DNA from: Cyclobacteriaceae bacterium
GTDB lineage: Bacteria; Bacteroidota; Bacteroidia; Cytophagales; Cyclobacteriaceae
Assembly (NCBI GenBank): GCA_029858965.1
Contig: JAOUDZ010000012.1
Location: 1-64,000, forward strand
DNA length: 64,000 bases
Direction: 5' to 3'
A program made the position numbers and the translations under genes. Shown piece by piece: positions 1 to 8,212 of this stretch (its first letter is position 1; the number at the start of each line of letters is the position of its first letter). The notes beneath the pieces were generated by a model. It ran no database searches and was not told where the DNA came from. It saw only the letters and a program-made list of their open reading frames with translations.

Positions 1-594
1 GTGATCACGCTGGGTTTCGCTAAGCCGCAGATTTCTGGATGACATTGCGAGTCCATTGGATTCCCTTACTATGGGCACACTGTGAAGCCGCAAATTGAAC
101 TTCAGTTCTTCCGCCAGCTGGCAAATTATCGTAAACTGCTGCCAGTCCTTTTGTCCGAAATAAGCATCATCAGGTTGAATAATGTTGAACAACTTGGAGA
201 CAATCAATGCAACACCGTTGAAATGGCCTGGGCGGTATTTACCTTCCATCACTTTCCCTAGGTGCCCAAAATCAATTTGAATAATGGGTGCTCCAGTGTA
301 CATCTCTGCATCATCAGGGCAAAAAATCAAGTCGCACCCAGCCTTTTCGAGCATTTCGGCATCTTTGTCGAATGTTTTGGGATACCGTTGGTGATCAAGT
401 GGATTATTAAACTGAGTAGGATTGATGTAAAGGCTGGCTACTGTAAATGAATTATTCGATTTTGAGGCTTCTATGAGCGATATGTGACCCTTATGAAGGG
501 CACCCATAGTGGGGACAAGGCCAATTGTCTTGCCTGACCTTTTCATTCCTTCAAGGAAGGCTTTTAATGGGGCTATCTGCTTGAAAATCTCCAT
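1..594 (-). CDS. panC: Pantoate--beta-alanine ligase, partial (C-terminus off window)
   Basis: Pantothenate synthetase joins pantoate and beta-alanine with ATP in the cytoplasm, the last step to vitamin B5. The 198 visible codons from the ATG at 594 show the family hallmarks: an N-terminal PTMGALHKGH (nucleotide-binding HIGH-type motif), NPTQF, the pantoate-site GHFNGV, FGQKDWQQ and, near the cut, SSRN. Full-length enzymes are about 280 residues, so about 80 residues lie beyond base 1. The gene diverges from the GT5-like/DUF4270/glmS operon; a promoter -7 element (TATCTTTG, minus strand) sits about 25 bases upstream of the ATG. The reading frame is intact throughout what is visible. Identification is secure; nothing unusual was seen. 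Confidence 0.96.
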   Translation of the reverse strand, partial: MEIFKQIAPLKAFLEGMKRSGKTIGLVPTMGALHKGHISLIEASKSNNSFTVASLYINPTQFNNPLDHQRYPKTFDKDAEMLEKAGCDLIFCPDDAEMYTGAPIIQIDFGHLGKVMEGKYRPGHFNGVALIVSKLFNIIQPDDAYFGQKDWQQFTIICQLAEELKFNLRLHSVPIVRESNGLAMSSRNLRLSETQRDH

Positions 595-619
595 TTTAGG
601 CCATTTTGATGAAGGGTCG

Positions 620-627
620 CAAAGATA
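620..627 (-). promoter_or_regulatory. Bacteroidota -7 element for panC
   Basis: On the minus strand this reads TATCTTTG, matching the TAnnTTTG -7 consensus. Transcription would start near 613, about 20 bases before the panC ATG at 594. No good -33 TTTG was found at the usual spacing, so the assignment rests on one element and on position. Confidence 0.45.
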
Positions 628-647
628 TATGGAAAACTGAAAATATG

Positions 648-678
648 TTGATGATGGGGGTATTTTTTTGTACTTTTG
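648..678 (+). promoter_or_regulatory. Promoter of the GT5-like/DUF4270/glmS operon
   Basis: A -33-like TTG (648-650) lies 20 bases before TACTTTTG (671-678), which matches TAnnTTTG. Initiation near 685 would leave a leader of about 30 bases to the ATG at 716. If right, this rules out the longer reading frame beginning at 668, because that start would lie upstream of the transcript. Confidence 0.6.
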
Positions 679-715
679 TGGCTCAATTTTCCATTCTACT
701 TTAAATTCTATCCAT

Positions 716-1519
716 ATGTCAAAACTTCGAGTACTTTATGTAGCCAGCGAGATTAATCCGTTCCTGCAAACCTCAGAAGTAGCGGACTTTGTGCGCAAAC
801 TTCCTCAGGCCATGCAAGAAAAAGGCATGGAGATCAGGATCCTGGTACCAAGATTTGGAATCATCAATGAACGTAAGAATCGGTTACATGAAGTGGTAAG
901 GCTTTCGGGAATAAACATAGCTGTGGGTGATGAAGAAAAGCCTTTAGTCATAAAAGTTGCGTCTATTCCGAACGCTAAACTGCAAGTGTACTTTATCGAT
1001 AATGAAGACTATTTTCATCGCAAGTCGGTCTTCCATGACAAAGAGAATAATTTCTATGAAGACAACGATGAACGTGCCATCTTCTTTTGCAAAGGCGTAA
1101 TTGAAACCGTTCGTAAACTGGGGTGGGCACCGGACGTGGTGCATTGTAATGACTGGATCACCAGTTTTATTCCTTTGTACCTGAAGACTACTTATAAGAA
1201 TGATCCGTTGTTCAAAAATGCAAAAACAGTTTTCACTATCTACAATAATTCGTTCTCCCATAAGTTTAAAGGAGATATTATGGACAAGGTCAAGATGATC
1301 GACATTGAAGATAATATGCTTGGCAATCTTAAAACGGCTGATTTTGAAGGCTTTATAAAACTCGGCATGGAATTCTCCGATGCCGTAATCGTTGCTGGCG
1401 AAAACAAGAAGTTGGAGGGGCTGTTCAAAAAGAACAAGGAGAAGAAGGTCGAAACTTTTGATAATGACGAAAACTCAACCGAATCGTATTATAACCTATA
1501 TAATGAACTTATGGGCTAA
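716..1519 (+). CDS. Starch/glycogen synthase catalytic-domain-like protein (GT5 N-terminal half only)
   Basis: This 267-residue cytoplasmic protein resembles the N-terminal Rossmann half of GT5 glycogen synthases (LYVASEINPF near the start, later DVVHCNDWITSFIPLYL and FTIYNNSF) but ends before the C-terminal GT-B half, so it is a little over half the length of a true GlgA. The ADP-glucose motif KxGG expected around residues 18-21 reads QTSE, so glycogen synthase activity is unlikely. From memory, Bacteroidota carry such short forms next to DUF4270 and glmS; the role is unknown. The ATG at 716 is preferred over an in-frame codon at 668 because a promoter overlaps the latter. The 3' end overlaps the DUF4270 gene by 17 bases, implying translational coupling. 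The last 30 residues are lysine- and acid-rich and probably disordered. Confidence 0.85.
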   Translation: MSKLRVLYVASEINPFLQTSEVADFVRKLPQAMQEKGMEIRILVPRFGIINERKNRLHEVVRLSGINIAVGDEEKPLVIKVASIPNAKLQVYFIDNEDYFHRKSVFHDKENNFYEDNDERAIFFCKGVIETVRKLGWAPDVVHCNDWITSFIPLYLKTTYKNDPLFKNAKTVFTIYNNSFSHKFKGDIMDKVKMIDIEDNMLGNLKTADFEGFIKLGMEFSDAVIVAGENKKLEGLFKKNKEKKVETFDNDENSTESYYNLYNELMG

Positions 1520-2984
1520 GCATGTAGGGCAACTGGCTATTATGCTGGCAGTTGCCCTATTTTTTTACTCGTGTCAAGATGAATCCAGCGTTCTCGGGTT
1601 CAGAAATCCAAACAGCAAATTCAAAGTCTCTTATGTTGAAATCCCGATAGAAAGCAGCATCTACCTGCGTGATTCTTTGCGGACTTCAAATTTTTCCTAT
1701 ACCGGAGAAGTAAACAGGTTTCTCATTGGAAACTATGTTGATGAAGCCTTTGGGAATATCACTTCTTCCGCATTTAGCCAATTCTATACTTCCTTCTTCA
1801 GTAAGGTCGGAACTACCGCTGAGTATGATTCTGTATCACTCCAGCTTCGCTTCGATTTGTATAACTATGGACCATTAACAACTACCGAGCAAACCATTGG
1901 TGTCTATGAGTTGGATCAGGACCTGAAATCTGACAGCCTGGCCTACTATTTCAACAGGACCAATATTGCTTATTCCTCTCTATTAGGGTCTAAGAGTTTT
2001 TCCATTAACCCGGAAATCTTTAACGAATTCGCACTCAGTAGCACTGATTATGACACTGTGATCACCGTCAACGTTCCACTGGATTTCAATTTTGGGCAAC
2101 GCATTTTTGATAGTGCCGTAAGGTTTCGTGATGCAACATCAAGAGAAGATTCAAGCTTTGTATTCTATGCCGAATTCATTAAAGAATTTAAGGGCATCGC
2201 AATAAGGCCTGAATTCATGGACAAGATGATCGGATTCAAGCCCACAGCTACAGAAACAAGAATTACAATTCATTATCATGAAGCGGATGTGGATAGTTTG
2301 TCCTTTAACCTTACGTTATCCAATGTGGTCGGGTTTAATCAGATCACGGCCGACCGCTCAGCTTCTGAACTCTCCGACGTAACCCAGTATTACCAGGACT
2401 ATCTACCATCAACAGACAACCGTTACATCCAATCCGGTACTGGAATCTTAACCAAGCTGGATTTCAGCAATTTTTATGAATTTGTTGATACAATACCTAA
2501 TATACTTATCAACTCAGCAGAATTGATAGTGCAATCTGTTCAGCCCTCCGTCTACCCACCACCGGCCGGTTTATCTATGCGCTTGCTAAAGGATAATAAT
2601 CGGATGAGAAAGTATTCTTCCTCACGCCCACAGGACGTAGCAGACTACCTTGCCTATAAAGGGTTTTTACTCTTTGATGTCCTTACTCAAAATAAAGCGC
2701 CTCTTGTTGAAAATGACAGCGCTTTTTACGCTAACGACCGCAATGCCTTGCTGGCTTATTCAAAGTCGAATAATACGTACACCGCCTCACTGCCGTTGTT
2801 CTTTCAACAACTTGCACTAAAAGATGAAAAGCCAAAATTCAAATACTTTGTTCTTTACCCATATTCAGAATCTTCAACCAAGCCAGCTTCGCTAAGTGGG
2901 GCAAAATCTGTTAACCGTGCAATATTTCCCAAAGACAAGATTACTTTAAGGGTATATTATACCAAACCAATCACCTCATTCTAA
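1503..2984 (+). CDS. DUF4270 family lipoprotein
   Basis: A 493-residue predicted lipoprotein. The ATG at 1503 gives a signal sequence ending LFFYSC, with the lipid-carrying Cys at residue 24; in-frame codons further upstream lack a signal and lie inside the GT5-like gene. The body is soluble and beta-rich, with FxxR-type and YYQDYL segments typical of DUF4270, a family known mainly from Bacteroidota and of unknown function. It overlaps the 3' end of the GT5-like gene by 17 bases and is followed after 6 bases by glmS, so the three genes are almost certainly co-transcribed. That position hints at an envelope role tied to amino-sugar supply, but this is inference. The family assignment is from overall pattern and from gene order. 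Confidence 0.85.
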   Translation: MNLWAKHVGQLAIMLAVALFFYSCQDESSVLGFRNPNSKFKVSYVEIPIESSIYLRDSLRTSNFSYTGEVNRFLIGNYVDEAFGNITSSAFSQFYTSFFSKVGTTAEYDSVSLQLRFDLYNYGPLTTTEQTIGVYELDQDLKSDSLAYYFNRTNIAYSSLLGSKSFSINPEIFNEFALSSTDYDTVITVNVPLDFNFGQRIFDSAVRFRDATSREDSSFVFYAEFIKEFKGIAIRPEFMDKMIGFKPTATETRITIHYHEADVDSLSFNLTLSNVVGFNQITADRSASELSDVTQYYQDYLPSTDNRYIQSGTGILTKLDFSNFYEFVDTIPNILINSAELIVQSVQPSVYPPPAGLSMRLLKDNNRMRKYSSSRPQDVADYLAYKGFLLFDVLTQNKAPLVENDSAFYANDRNALLAYSKSNNTYTASLPLFFQQLALKDEKPKFKYFVLYPYSESSTKPASLSGAKSVNRAIFPKDKITLRVYYTKPITSF

Positions 2985-2990
2985 AAATCC

Positions 2991-4826
2991 ATGTGCGGAA
3001 TTGTTGCTTACGTCGGCCACCGTCAGGCACATATGATCGTGATAAAGGGATTGAAACGGCTGGAGTACCGTGGCTATGATAGCGCCGGCATCGCATTATT
3101 AAACGGAGGACTTACCGTACACAAGAAAAAAGGAAAAGTTTCGGACCTTGAGGAATCCATAAAGGGTAAGTACCTTCAAAGTACCATTGGCATGGGGCAT
3201 ACACGATGGGCTACGCACGGGGAGCCAACGGACGGCAATGCACATCCACACTTCTCCTCGGATAAAAAGTTGGCCATTATCCATAACGGAATTATTGAAA
3301 ACTATAGTACACTTAAGCAGGAACTGCTTAATAAAGGCCACACATTCCTGAGTGAGACAGATACAGAAGTCTTGATTCACTTCGTTGAGGACATAAAGGA
3401 TCACAATGACTGCACGTTGGAGGAAGCTGTCCGTCTTGCCCTCACCAAAGTGGTTGGTGCATATGCTATTGTAGTCATGTCGGTAGACGACCCAACCGTG
3501 CTGATTGCGGCGCGGAAAGGCAGCCCGCTGGTGTTGGGCGTTGGAAAGGACGAATATTTTATGGCCTCTGATGCAACACCCATCGTCGAATACACGAAGG
3601 AAGTTATTTACCTGAATGATCATGAAATAGCAGTAATTAAAGATGGTCAGCTCAGCATAAAAAACACGGCTAACCTTCCCCTTACGCCCTACATTCAAAC
3701 TGTGGATCTTGAACTGGAAGCAATCGAAAAAGGCGGGTTTGAACACTTCATGTTAAAGGAAATTTTCGAGCAGCCTCGGTCTATAAAGGACTGTATGCGG
3801 GGCAGGCTGGATTCGCTGTCAGGTAGTTTAATCTTGGGTGGCCTAAGGGACTATACAACCAAACTTTTCAATGCAGAGCGTATCCTGATCGTTGCGTGCG
3901 GAACTTCCTGGCATGCAGGATTGGTGGCTGAGTATTTTTTTGAAGAATTTTGCCGGATCCCCGTGGAAGTCGAGTACGCTTCTGAGTTCCGGTACCGCAA
4001 TCCAATAATTCGTGAAGGCGACGTCGTAATTGCCATTTCACAATCCGGTGAAACGGCTGACACGCTGGCTGCCATTGAACTGGCAAAATCAAAAGGTGCA
4101 ATAATTTTTGGCGTGTGCAATGTGGTGGGTTCTTCCATCGCGCGGGCAACACATGCTGGTGCATATACACATGCCGGTCCCGAAATTGGTGTAGCCAGCA
4201 CAAAAGCTTTTACGGCCCAGCTAACCGTACTGAGCATGATTGCTTTGATCGTAGCACAGCGCAAGGGCACCATAGCAGAGAAAAAACTCCAGGAACTCCT
4301 GGTAGAAATGGAAAACATTCCGGCTAAAGTTGAAAAGGCATTATCCTTAAATGAGAAGATCAAGAAAATTGCCTGGACATTTAAAGACGCACGCAACTTC
4401 ATTTACCTGGGACGCGGCTATAATTTCCCTGTTGCTCTGGAAGGCGCATTGAAACTTAAGGAGATCTCCTACATCCATGCGGAAGGGTATCCGGCCGCAG
4501 AGATGAAGCATGGACCGATTGCCCTTATTGACGAAGAGATGCCGGTAGTCTTTATCGCCACACGCGATAGTTCTTACGAGAAAGTGGTATCTAATATTCA
4601 GGAAGTAAAGGCAAGGAAAGGGCGGGTAATTTCTATTGTTACGGAAGGAGATGATACTATCCCAAAGATGTCGGAATTCGTAATCGAAGTTCCCGCGGTT
4701 CATGAAGCCCTGATGCCGCTTGTCTCTGTAATCCCTCTTCAGCTCTTGTCCTACCATATCGCGGTAATGCGCGGATGCAATGTTGACCAACCGAGGAATT
4801 TAGCGAAGTCAGTCACTGTAGAGTAG
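2991..4826 (+). CDS. glmS: Glutamine--fructose-6-phosphate aminotransferase (isomerizing)
   Basis: GlmS makes glucosamine-6-phosphate from fructose-6-phosphate and glutamine, the entry to UDP-GlcNAc for peptidoglycan and surface glycans. The protein is 611 residues, the usual length. Met1 is followed by Cys2, the glutaminase nucleophile, which fixes the start (MCGIVAYVG). The class II amidotransferase domain shows GHTRWATHG and HNGIIENY. Two SIS sugar-isomerase domains follow, with VACGTSWHAG, SQSGETADT, STKAFTAQ and the C-terminal DQPRNLAKSVTVE. It is the last gene of the operon starting near 685, 6 bases after DUF4270. No ribozyme or other leader element is seen, so it is probably driven by the operon promoter. 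It converges on an amidohydrolase. Confidence 0.98.
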   Translation: MCGIVAYVGHRQAHMIVIKGLKRLEYRGYDSAGIALLNGGLTVHKKKGKVSDLEESIKGKYLQSTIGMGHTRWATHGEPTDGNAHPHFSSDKKLAIIHNGIIENYSTLKQELLNKGHTFLSETDTEVLIHFVEDIKDHNDCTLEEAVRLALTKVVGAYAIVVMSVDDPTVLIAARKGSPLVLGVGKDEYFMASDATPIVEYTKEVIYLNDHEIAVIKDGQLSIKNTANLPLTPYIQTVDLELEAIEKGGFEHFMLKEIFEQPRSIKDCMRGRLDSLSGSLILGGLRDYTTKLFNAERILIVACGTSWHAGLVAEYFFEEFCRIPVEVEYASEFRYRNPIIREGDVVIAISQSGETADTLAAIELAKSKGAIIFGVCNVVGSSIARATHAGAYTHAGPEIGVASTKAFTAQLTVLSMIALIVAQRKGTIAEKKLQELLVEMENIPAKVEKALSLNEKIKKIAWTFKDARNFIYLGRGYNFPVALEGALKLKEISYIHAEGYPAAEMKHGPIALIDEEMPVVFIATRDSSYEKVVSNIQEVKARKGRVISIVTEGDDTIPKMSEFVIEVPAVHEALMPLVSVIPLQLLSYHIAVMRGCNVDQPRNLAKSVTVE

Positions 4827-4867
4827 CTGCAGAATGCGCGCCAAATGCCGCGCGGTTTGAAGCATGC

Positions 4868-6061
4868 TCAACATCCTAACTCCTTTATTGCCATCCAGGC
4901 CATCAACCCCGGCCCAAGTTTTAATGCGTCTTCATCAATATCAAAAGTGGGTGTATGAACATAGGCCGTAATGCCTTTTGATTCATTGCGTGTTCCCAAG
5001 CGATAGAAAGAAGCGGGAACTATTTGGGAATAGTAAGCGAAGTCTTCTGCACCCAGGGATATATCCAGGTCAACGACGTTTTCTTTCCCTACATATTCTT
5101 CTGCGGCTGTCCGAATCCTTCTGGTAAGATCCGGATTATTCTCAAGGTAAGGGTAACCTTTCGAAATATCCACTTCACACCTGCCTCCCATTCCTTCGGC
5201 CATGCTCTCTGCCATTTTTGTAATTTTAATCAAAGCCGATTCGCGCCATTCTTCATTCATTGCGCGAAATGTACCTGCAATATTTACTTCGTTGGGAATA
5301 ATATTCGTTGCCCCAAGGCCAACAATGTTCCCAAACGTCAAAACACTAGGCTGCCTTGGATTCGCATTACGGCTGATAATTTGCTGTAGCGCAATAATAA
5401 TATGGGATGCAATAACAATAGGATCAATACAAAGATCGGGTGCAGCTCCATGGCCGCCTTTTCCAATAACCTTCAGGTATATTTCATCGGCACTGGCCAT
5501 ATACATGCCTTCACGAAACCCAATTTTACCAGCCGGCAACAAGGGGAATACATGCTGACCCATTATACAGGATGGTGTTGGGTTTTCAAGTGCACCATCA
5601 CGAATCATATATGAAGCACCACCCGGATTTTTTTCTTCCCCTGGTTGAAACAAAAGGCGTACAGTGCCTTCAAACTGGCCTCTTACTTCATTAAGGATCT
5701 TGGCTGTGCCCAATAATGACGAAGTATGCACATCATGCCCGCAAGCATGCATCACACCAGGATTCTTGGATTTATACAATGCATCACCTGCCTCTTGAAT
5801 GGGCAACGCATCCATATCGGCTCGCAAGGCAATGGTTTTCTTTCCGGGATTATTCCCTTTTATTTCTGCCAACACACCTGTCGTTGCAATCCCTTCCACT
5901 GGCTCTATGCCATCAAGGCGTAGCTGCTGCGCAACATATTTGGCGGTATTGTATTCCTGATACGATAGCTCCGGATTAGCATGAAGATGCCGTCGCCGTG
6001 CAATGGTTTCCTGACAATTGGACGTTGAAAGTGCTTTTATTTTTTGAAGAAGATCCATCAT
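4868..6061 (-). CDS. M20-family amidohydrolase (N-acyl-amino acid / peptide hydrolase)
   Basis: A 397-residue cytoplasmic metallohydrolase of the IAA-amino acid hydrolase/hippurate hydrolase branch of M20. Visible signatures are HACGHDVHTS (metal site), LLFQPGEEKNPGGA (catalytic Glu and metal ligand), the dimerisation-domain GKGGHGA and the C-terminal GAEDFAYY. It should release an acyl group from an N-acylated amino acid or a similar amide; the substrate cannot be read from sequence. The start is placed at the ATG at 6061 (a second ATG follows at 6058); an upstream TTG at 6079 is less likely. No signal peptide. It stands alone, converging with glmS and divergent from the DUF1080 gene. Confidence 0.92.
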   Translation of the reverse strand: MMDLLQKIKALSTSNCQETIARRRHLHANPELSYQEYNTAKYVAQQLRLDGIEPVEGIATTGVLAEIKGNNPGKKTIALRADMDALPIQEAGDALYKSKNPGVMHACGHDVHTSSLLGTAKILNEVRGQFEGTVRLLFQPGEEKNPGGASYMIRDGALENPTPSCIMGQHVFPLLPAGKIGFREGMYMASADEIYLKVIGKGGHGAAPDLCIDPIVIASHIIIALQQIISRNANPRQPSVLTFGNIVGLGATNIIPNEVNIAGTFRAMNEEWRESALIKITKMAESMAEGMGGRCEVDISKGYPYLENNPDLTRRIRTAAEEYVGKENVVDLDISLGAEDFAYYSQIVPASFYRLGTRNESKGITAYVHTPTFDIDEDALKLGPGLMAWMAIKELGC

Positions 6062-6247
6062 TGAAGGATTAGATAGCAAAGGTATCCATTAAAGGTCTTT
6101 ATTCGAAATCCTGCATAGTATCCACCGTCGCCTGCTCATGTATGTGATTCCCAATTTCATTGTAAGTTGCCATCATTTTTGTAACAGTCTTTGGGATTAA
6201 AGATTGATCCCCAGATATTAGCGAACTTCATTTCTAAAACCAAAATC

Positions 6248-8185
6248 ATGCATTGCTTTAAACGATGTTTTTTTCTTTTCGCTTCTTTCACCATCACAGC
6301 CTTGATCCACGCGCAGGATAACACGGTAAATACAATCCCGCTTACTGATATGTCAGCCTTCAGACCACAGGCAGGAAACTGGCGAGTTGTTGGCGATGTG
6401 ACCATGGATCCTACGGTAGATATTCATGAACACCACGCGGAGGTGCCGGTTGATACCGGGAAAAAAAAGAAGAAGACAAAAAAATTCCCTGCGCCTGAAC
6501 AACCAAAAGCTGTTACTTTTCGCCAAGGTACAGGCATCTTGTTAAACATGAATGATGATGTCAAAAAGGATAATCTAGTTTCTGTTTTCGAACATGGCGA
6601 TATCGAATTAATGCTTGAAGTCATGGTGCCCAAAGGATCCAACTCAGGAATTTATTTGCAAGGCCGTTACGAAGTACAGCTATTTGACAGTTGGGGTGTA
6701 CGCAATCCGACGTTTACTGATATCGGTGGGATTTTTCGTAACTGGGAAACAGAAAAAGGAAAAATATACATGGGTAAAGCACCTTCCACGAATCCCGCGA
6801 AAGCTCCAGGTTTGTGGCAGAAAATTAAGATTTCATTCCGCGCACCCAAATTCAATTCGCGGGGAGAAAAAATTGCCAACGCCCGTTTTGTGTCCGTAGA
6901 ACTTAATGGCGTTAGAATTCATGACAATATCGAAGTGCCCTTGCCGACAGGCGGGCCTATTGAAAACAATGAGAAACCGACAGGCCCCCTGCTTATTCAA
7001 GGCGACCACGGCCCAGTTGCATTGCGGAACATTCAATACCGTCCTATGCACGAAACTAAATTTTCGCTAAGTGACATTGCGTACAAAACGTATTATGGAA
7101 ATTTCAAAACAATTTCGGATTTTACTTCTTTGAAGCCTGCTGAATCCGGGTCCATTCCCGAATTAACATGCGAAGTATTGAATAATGAAAATGCCTATGG
7201 TATTGCGTACACGGGCAATATTTCTGTTCCGCAGGATGGTACTTATCAATTTCAGCTGGTGTACAGTGGCGGAGGCCGATTAATCATAAACCACGAGCAA
7301 TTACAGGATTTTCAACGACCTGATGGATTTCAACGCGATATCTCTTCCATTACCTTAAAAGCAGGAACCTACCCTTTTGAAATCTATAATTTCAAAGATG
7401 CCTCCTGGATGCCTCCGCGATTGGGTTTATTTGTTCAAAGTACCAATACATATACGCAGGCACTACATGCATTCAACTCACTACCGCCGGATGACAACCC
7501 GGTGTCACCCATCTATCTGTATGTTGGGCGTGAGCCCAGGCTCTTGCGTGCCTTTCTTGATTTCAAAGGTGATACAAAACAGCGTTTAACCCATACAATA
7601 GGTGTGGGAGACCCCGGCGGCACACATTACATATATGATCTCAAATCAGGGAATCTCGTATGTCTTTGGCGAGGGGAATTTATTGATGCTACGCCGATGT
7701 GGCATGATCGTGGTGATGGCTCTTTTCGTCCGCGAGGTGCTGTTCAATATCTTTTCAATAACCAGCCTCTTGCTTTCCTTGCCTCCCGGAATGAACTCTT
7801 CCCCGTTATTGGCAGTGAAGTGGTGGCCGAAGAAAATGATCATCGCGGAAAGGGTTATGAAATTGAAGAAAGTTCTGGCCGTCCGGTCTTTCAATACACC
7901 TATCAGGGGTTAGTGGTTGAGGATAAGATTTATCCCGATGACAATAACCGGAGTATTACGCACGAAGTGATCATAAAAAACAGGGGAACCAAACCAGGTC
8001 TGTACTATAAGCTTGGCGAAGGCCCCAGCGTAATCGAGCTGGAGAATGGCTACTTTGCTGTAAACGATAAACAGTATTACATCAAATTAATTGGAGCAAC
8101 AACACCGATCATTCGCGATGTCAACGGGCAAAAGGAATTGATCGTTGCCGTTGAGAACACGCTCAAATATACCATCATCTGGTAA
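6248..8185 (+). CDS. Secreted DUF1080 (3-keto-glycoside hydrolase-type) protein with PA14-like domain
   Basis: A 645-residue exported protein. The ATG at 6248 opens a signal peptide (about residues 1-23, ending IHAQ). Residues of roughly 30-270 form a DUF1080/GH16-like jelly roll (MVPKGSNSGIYLQGRYEVQL, DIGGIFRN, PLLIQGDHGPVALRNI). A PA14-like carbohydrate-binding segment follows (GNISVPQDGTYQFQLVYSG), then a third beta-rich domain related to those attached to propeller/cytochrome proteins. A Lys-rich linker (GKKKKKTKK) sits near residue 80. Some DUF1080 proteins have been shown to hydrolyse 3-keto-disaccharides; whether this one does is unknown. It lies 27 bases before the cytochrome c protein and is probably its operon partner. 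Confidence 0.85.
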   Translation: MHCFKRCFFLFASFTITALIHAQDNTVNTIPLTDMSAFRPQAGNWRVVGDVTMDPTVDIHEHHAEVPVDTGKKKKKTKKFPAPEQPKAVTFRQGTGILLNMNDDVKKDNLVSVFEHGDIELMLEVMVPKGSNSGIYLQGRYEVQLFDSWGVRNPTFTDIGGIFRNWETEKGKIYMGKAPSTNPAKAPGLWQKIKISFRAPKFNSRGEKIANARFVSVELNGVRIHDNIEVPLPTGGPIENNEKPTGPLLIQGDHGPVALRNIQYRPMHETKFSLSDIAYKTYYGNFKTISDFTSLKPAESGSIPELTCEVLNNENAYGIAYTGNISVPQDGTYQFQLVYSGGGRLIINHEQLQDFQRPDGFQRDISSITLKAGTYPFEIYNFKDASWMPPRLGLFVQSTNTYTQALHAFNSLPPDDNPVSPIYLYVGREPRLLRAFLDFKGDTKQRLTHTIGVGDPGGTHYIYDLKSGNLVCLWRGEFIDATPMWHDRGDGSFRPRGAVQYLFNNQPLAFLASRNELFPVIGSEVVAEENDHRGKGYEIEESSGRPVFQYTYQGLVVEDKIYPDDNNRSITHEVIIKNRGTKPGLYYKLGEGPSVIELENGYFAVNDKQYYIKLIGATTPIIRDVNGQKELIVAVENTLKYTIIW

Positions 8186-8212
8186 GTTCCATACGCTAAT
8201 AATCATCAGGAC

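Noticed and set aside
3099-3746. Long minus-strand frame inside glmS
   Set aside because: It is the antisense of a secure gene and shows no family features.
4836-4853. GC-rich hairpin between the convergent glmS and amidohydrolase genes
   Set aside because: Only a 5-base stem (GCGCG/CGCGC) with an 8-base loop and no T-run on either strand, so not listed as terminator.
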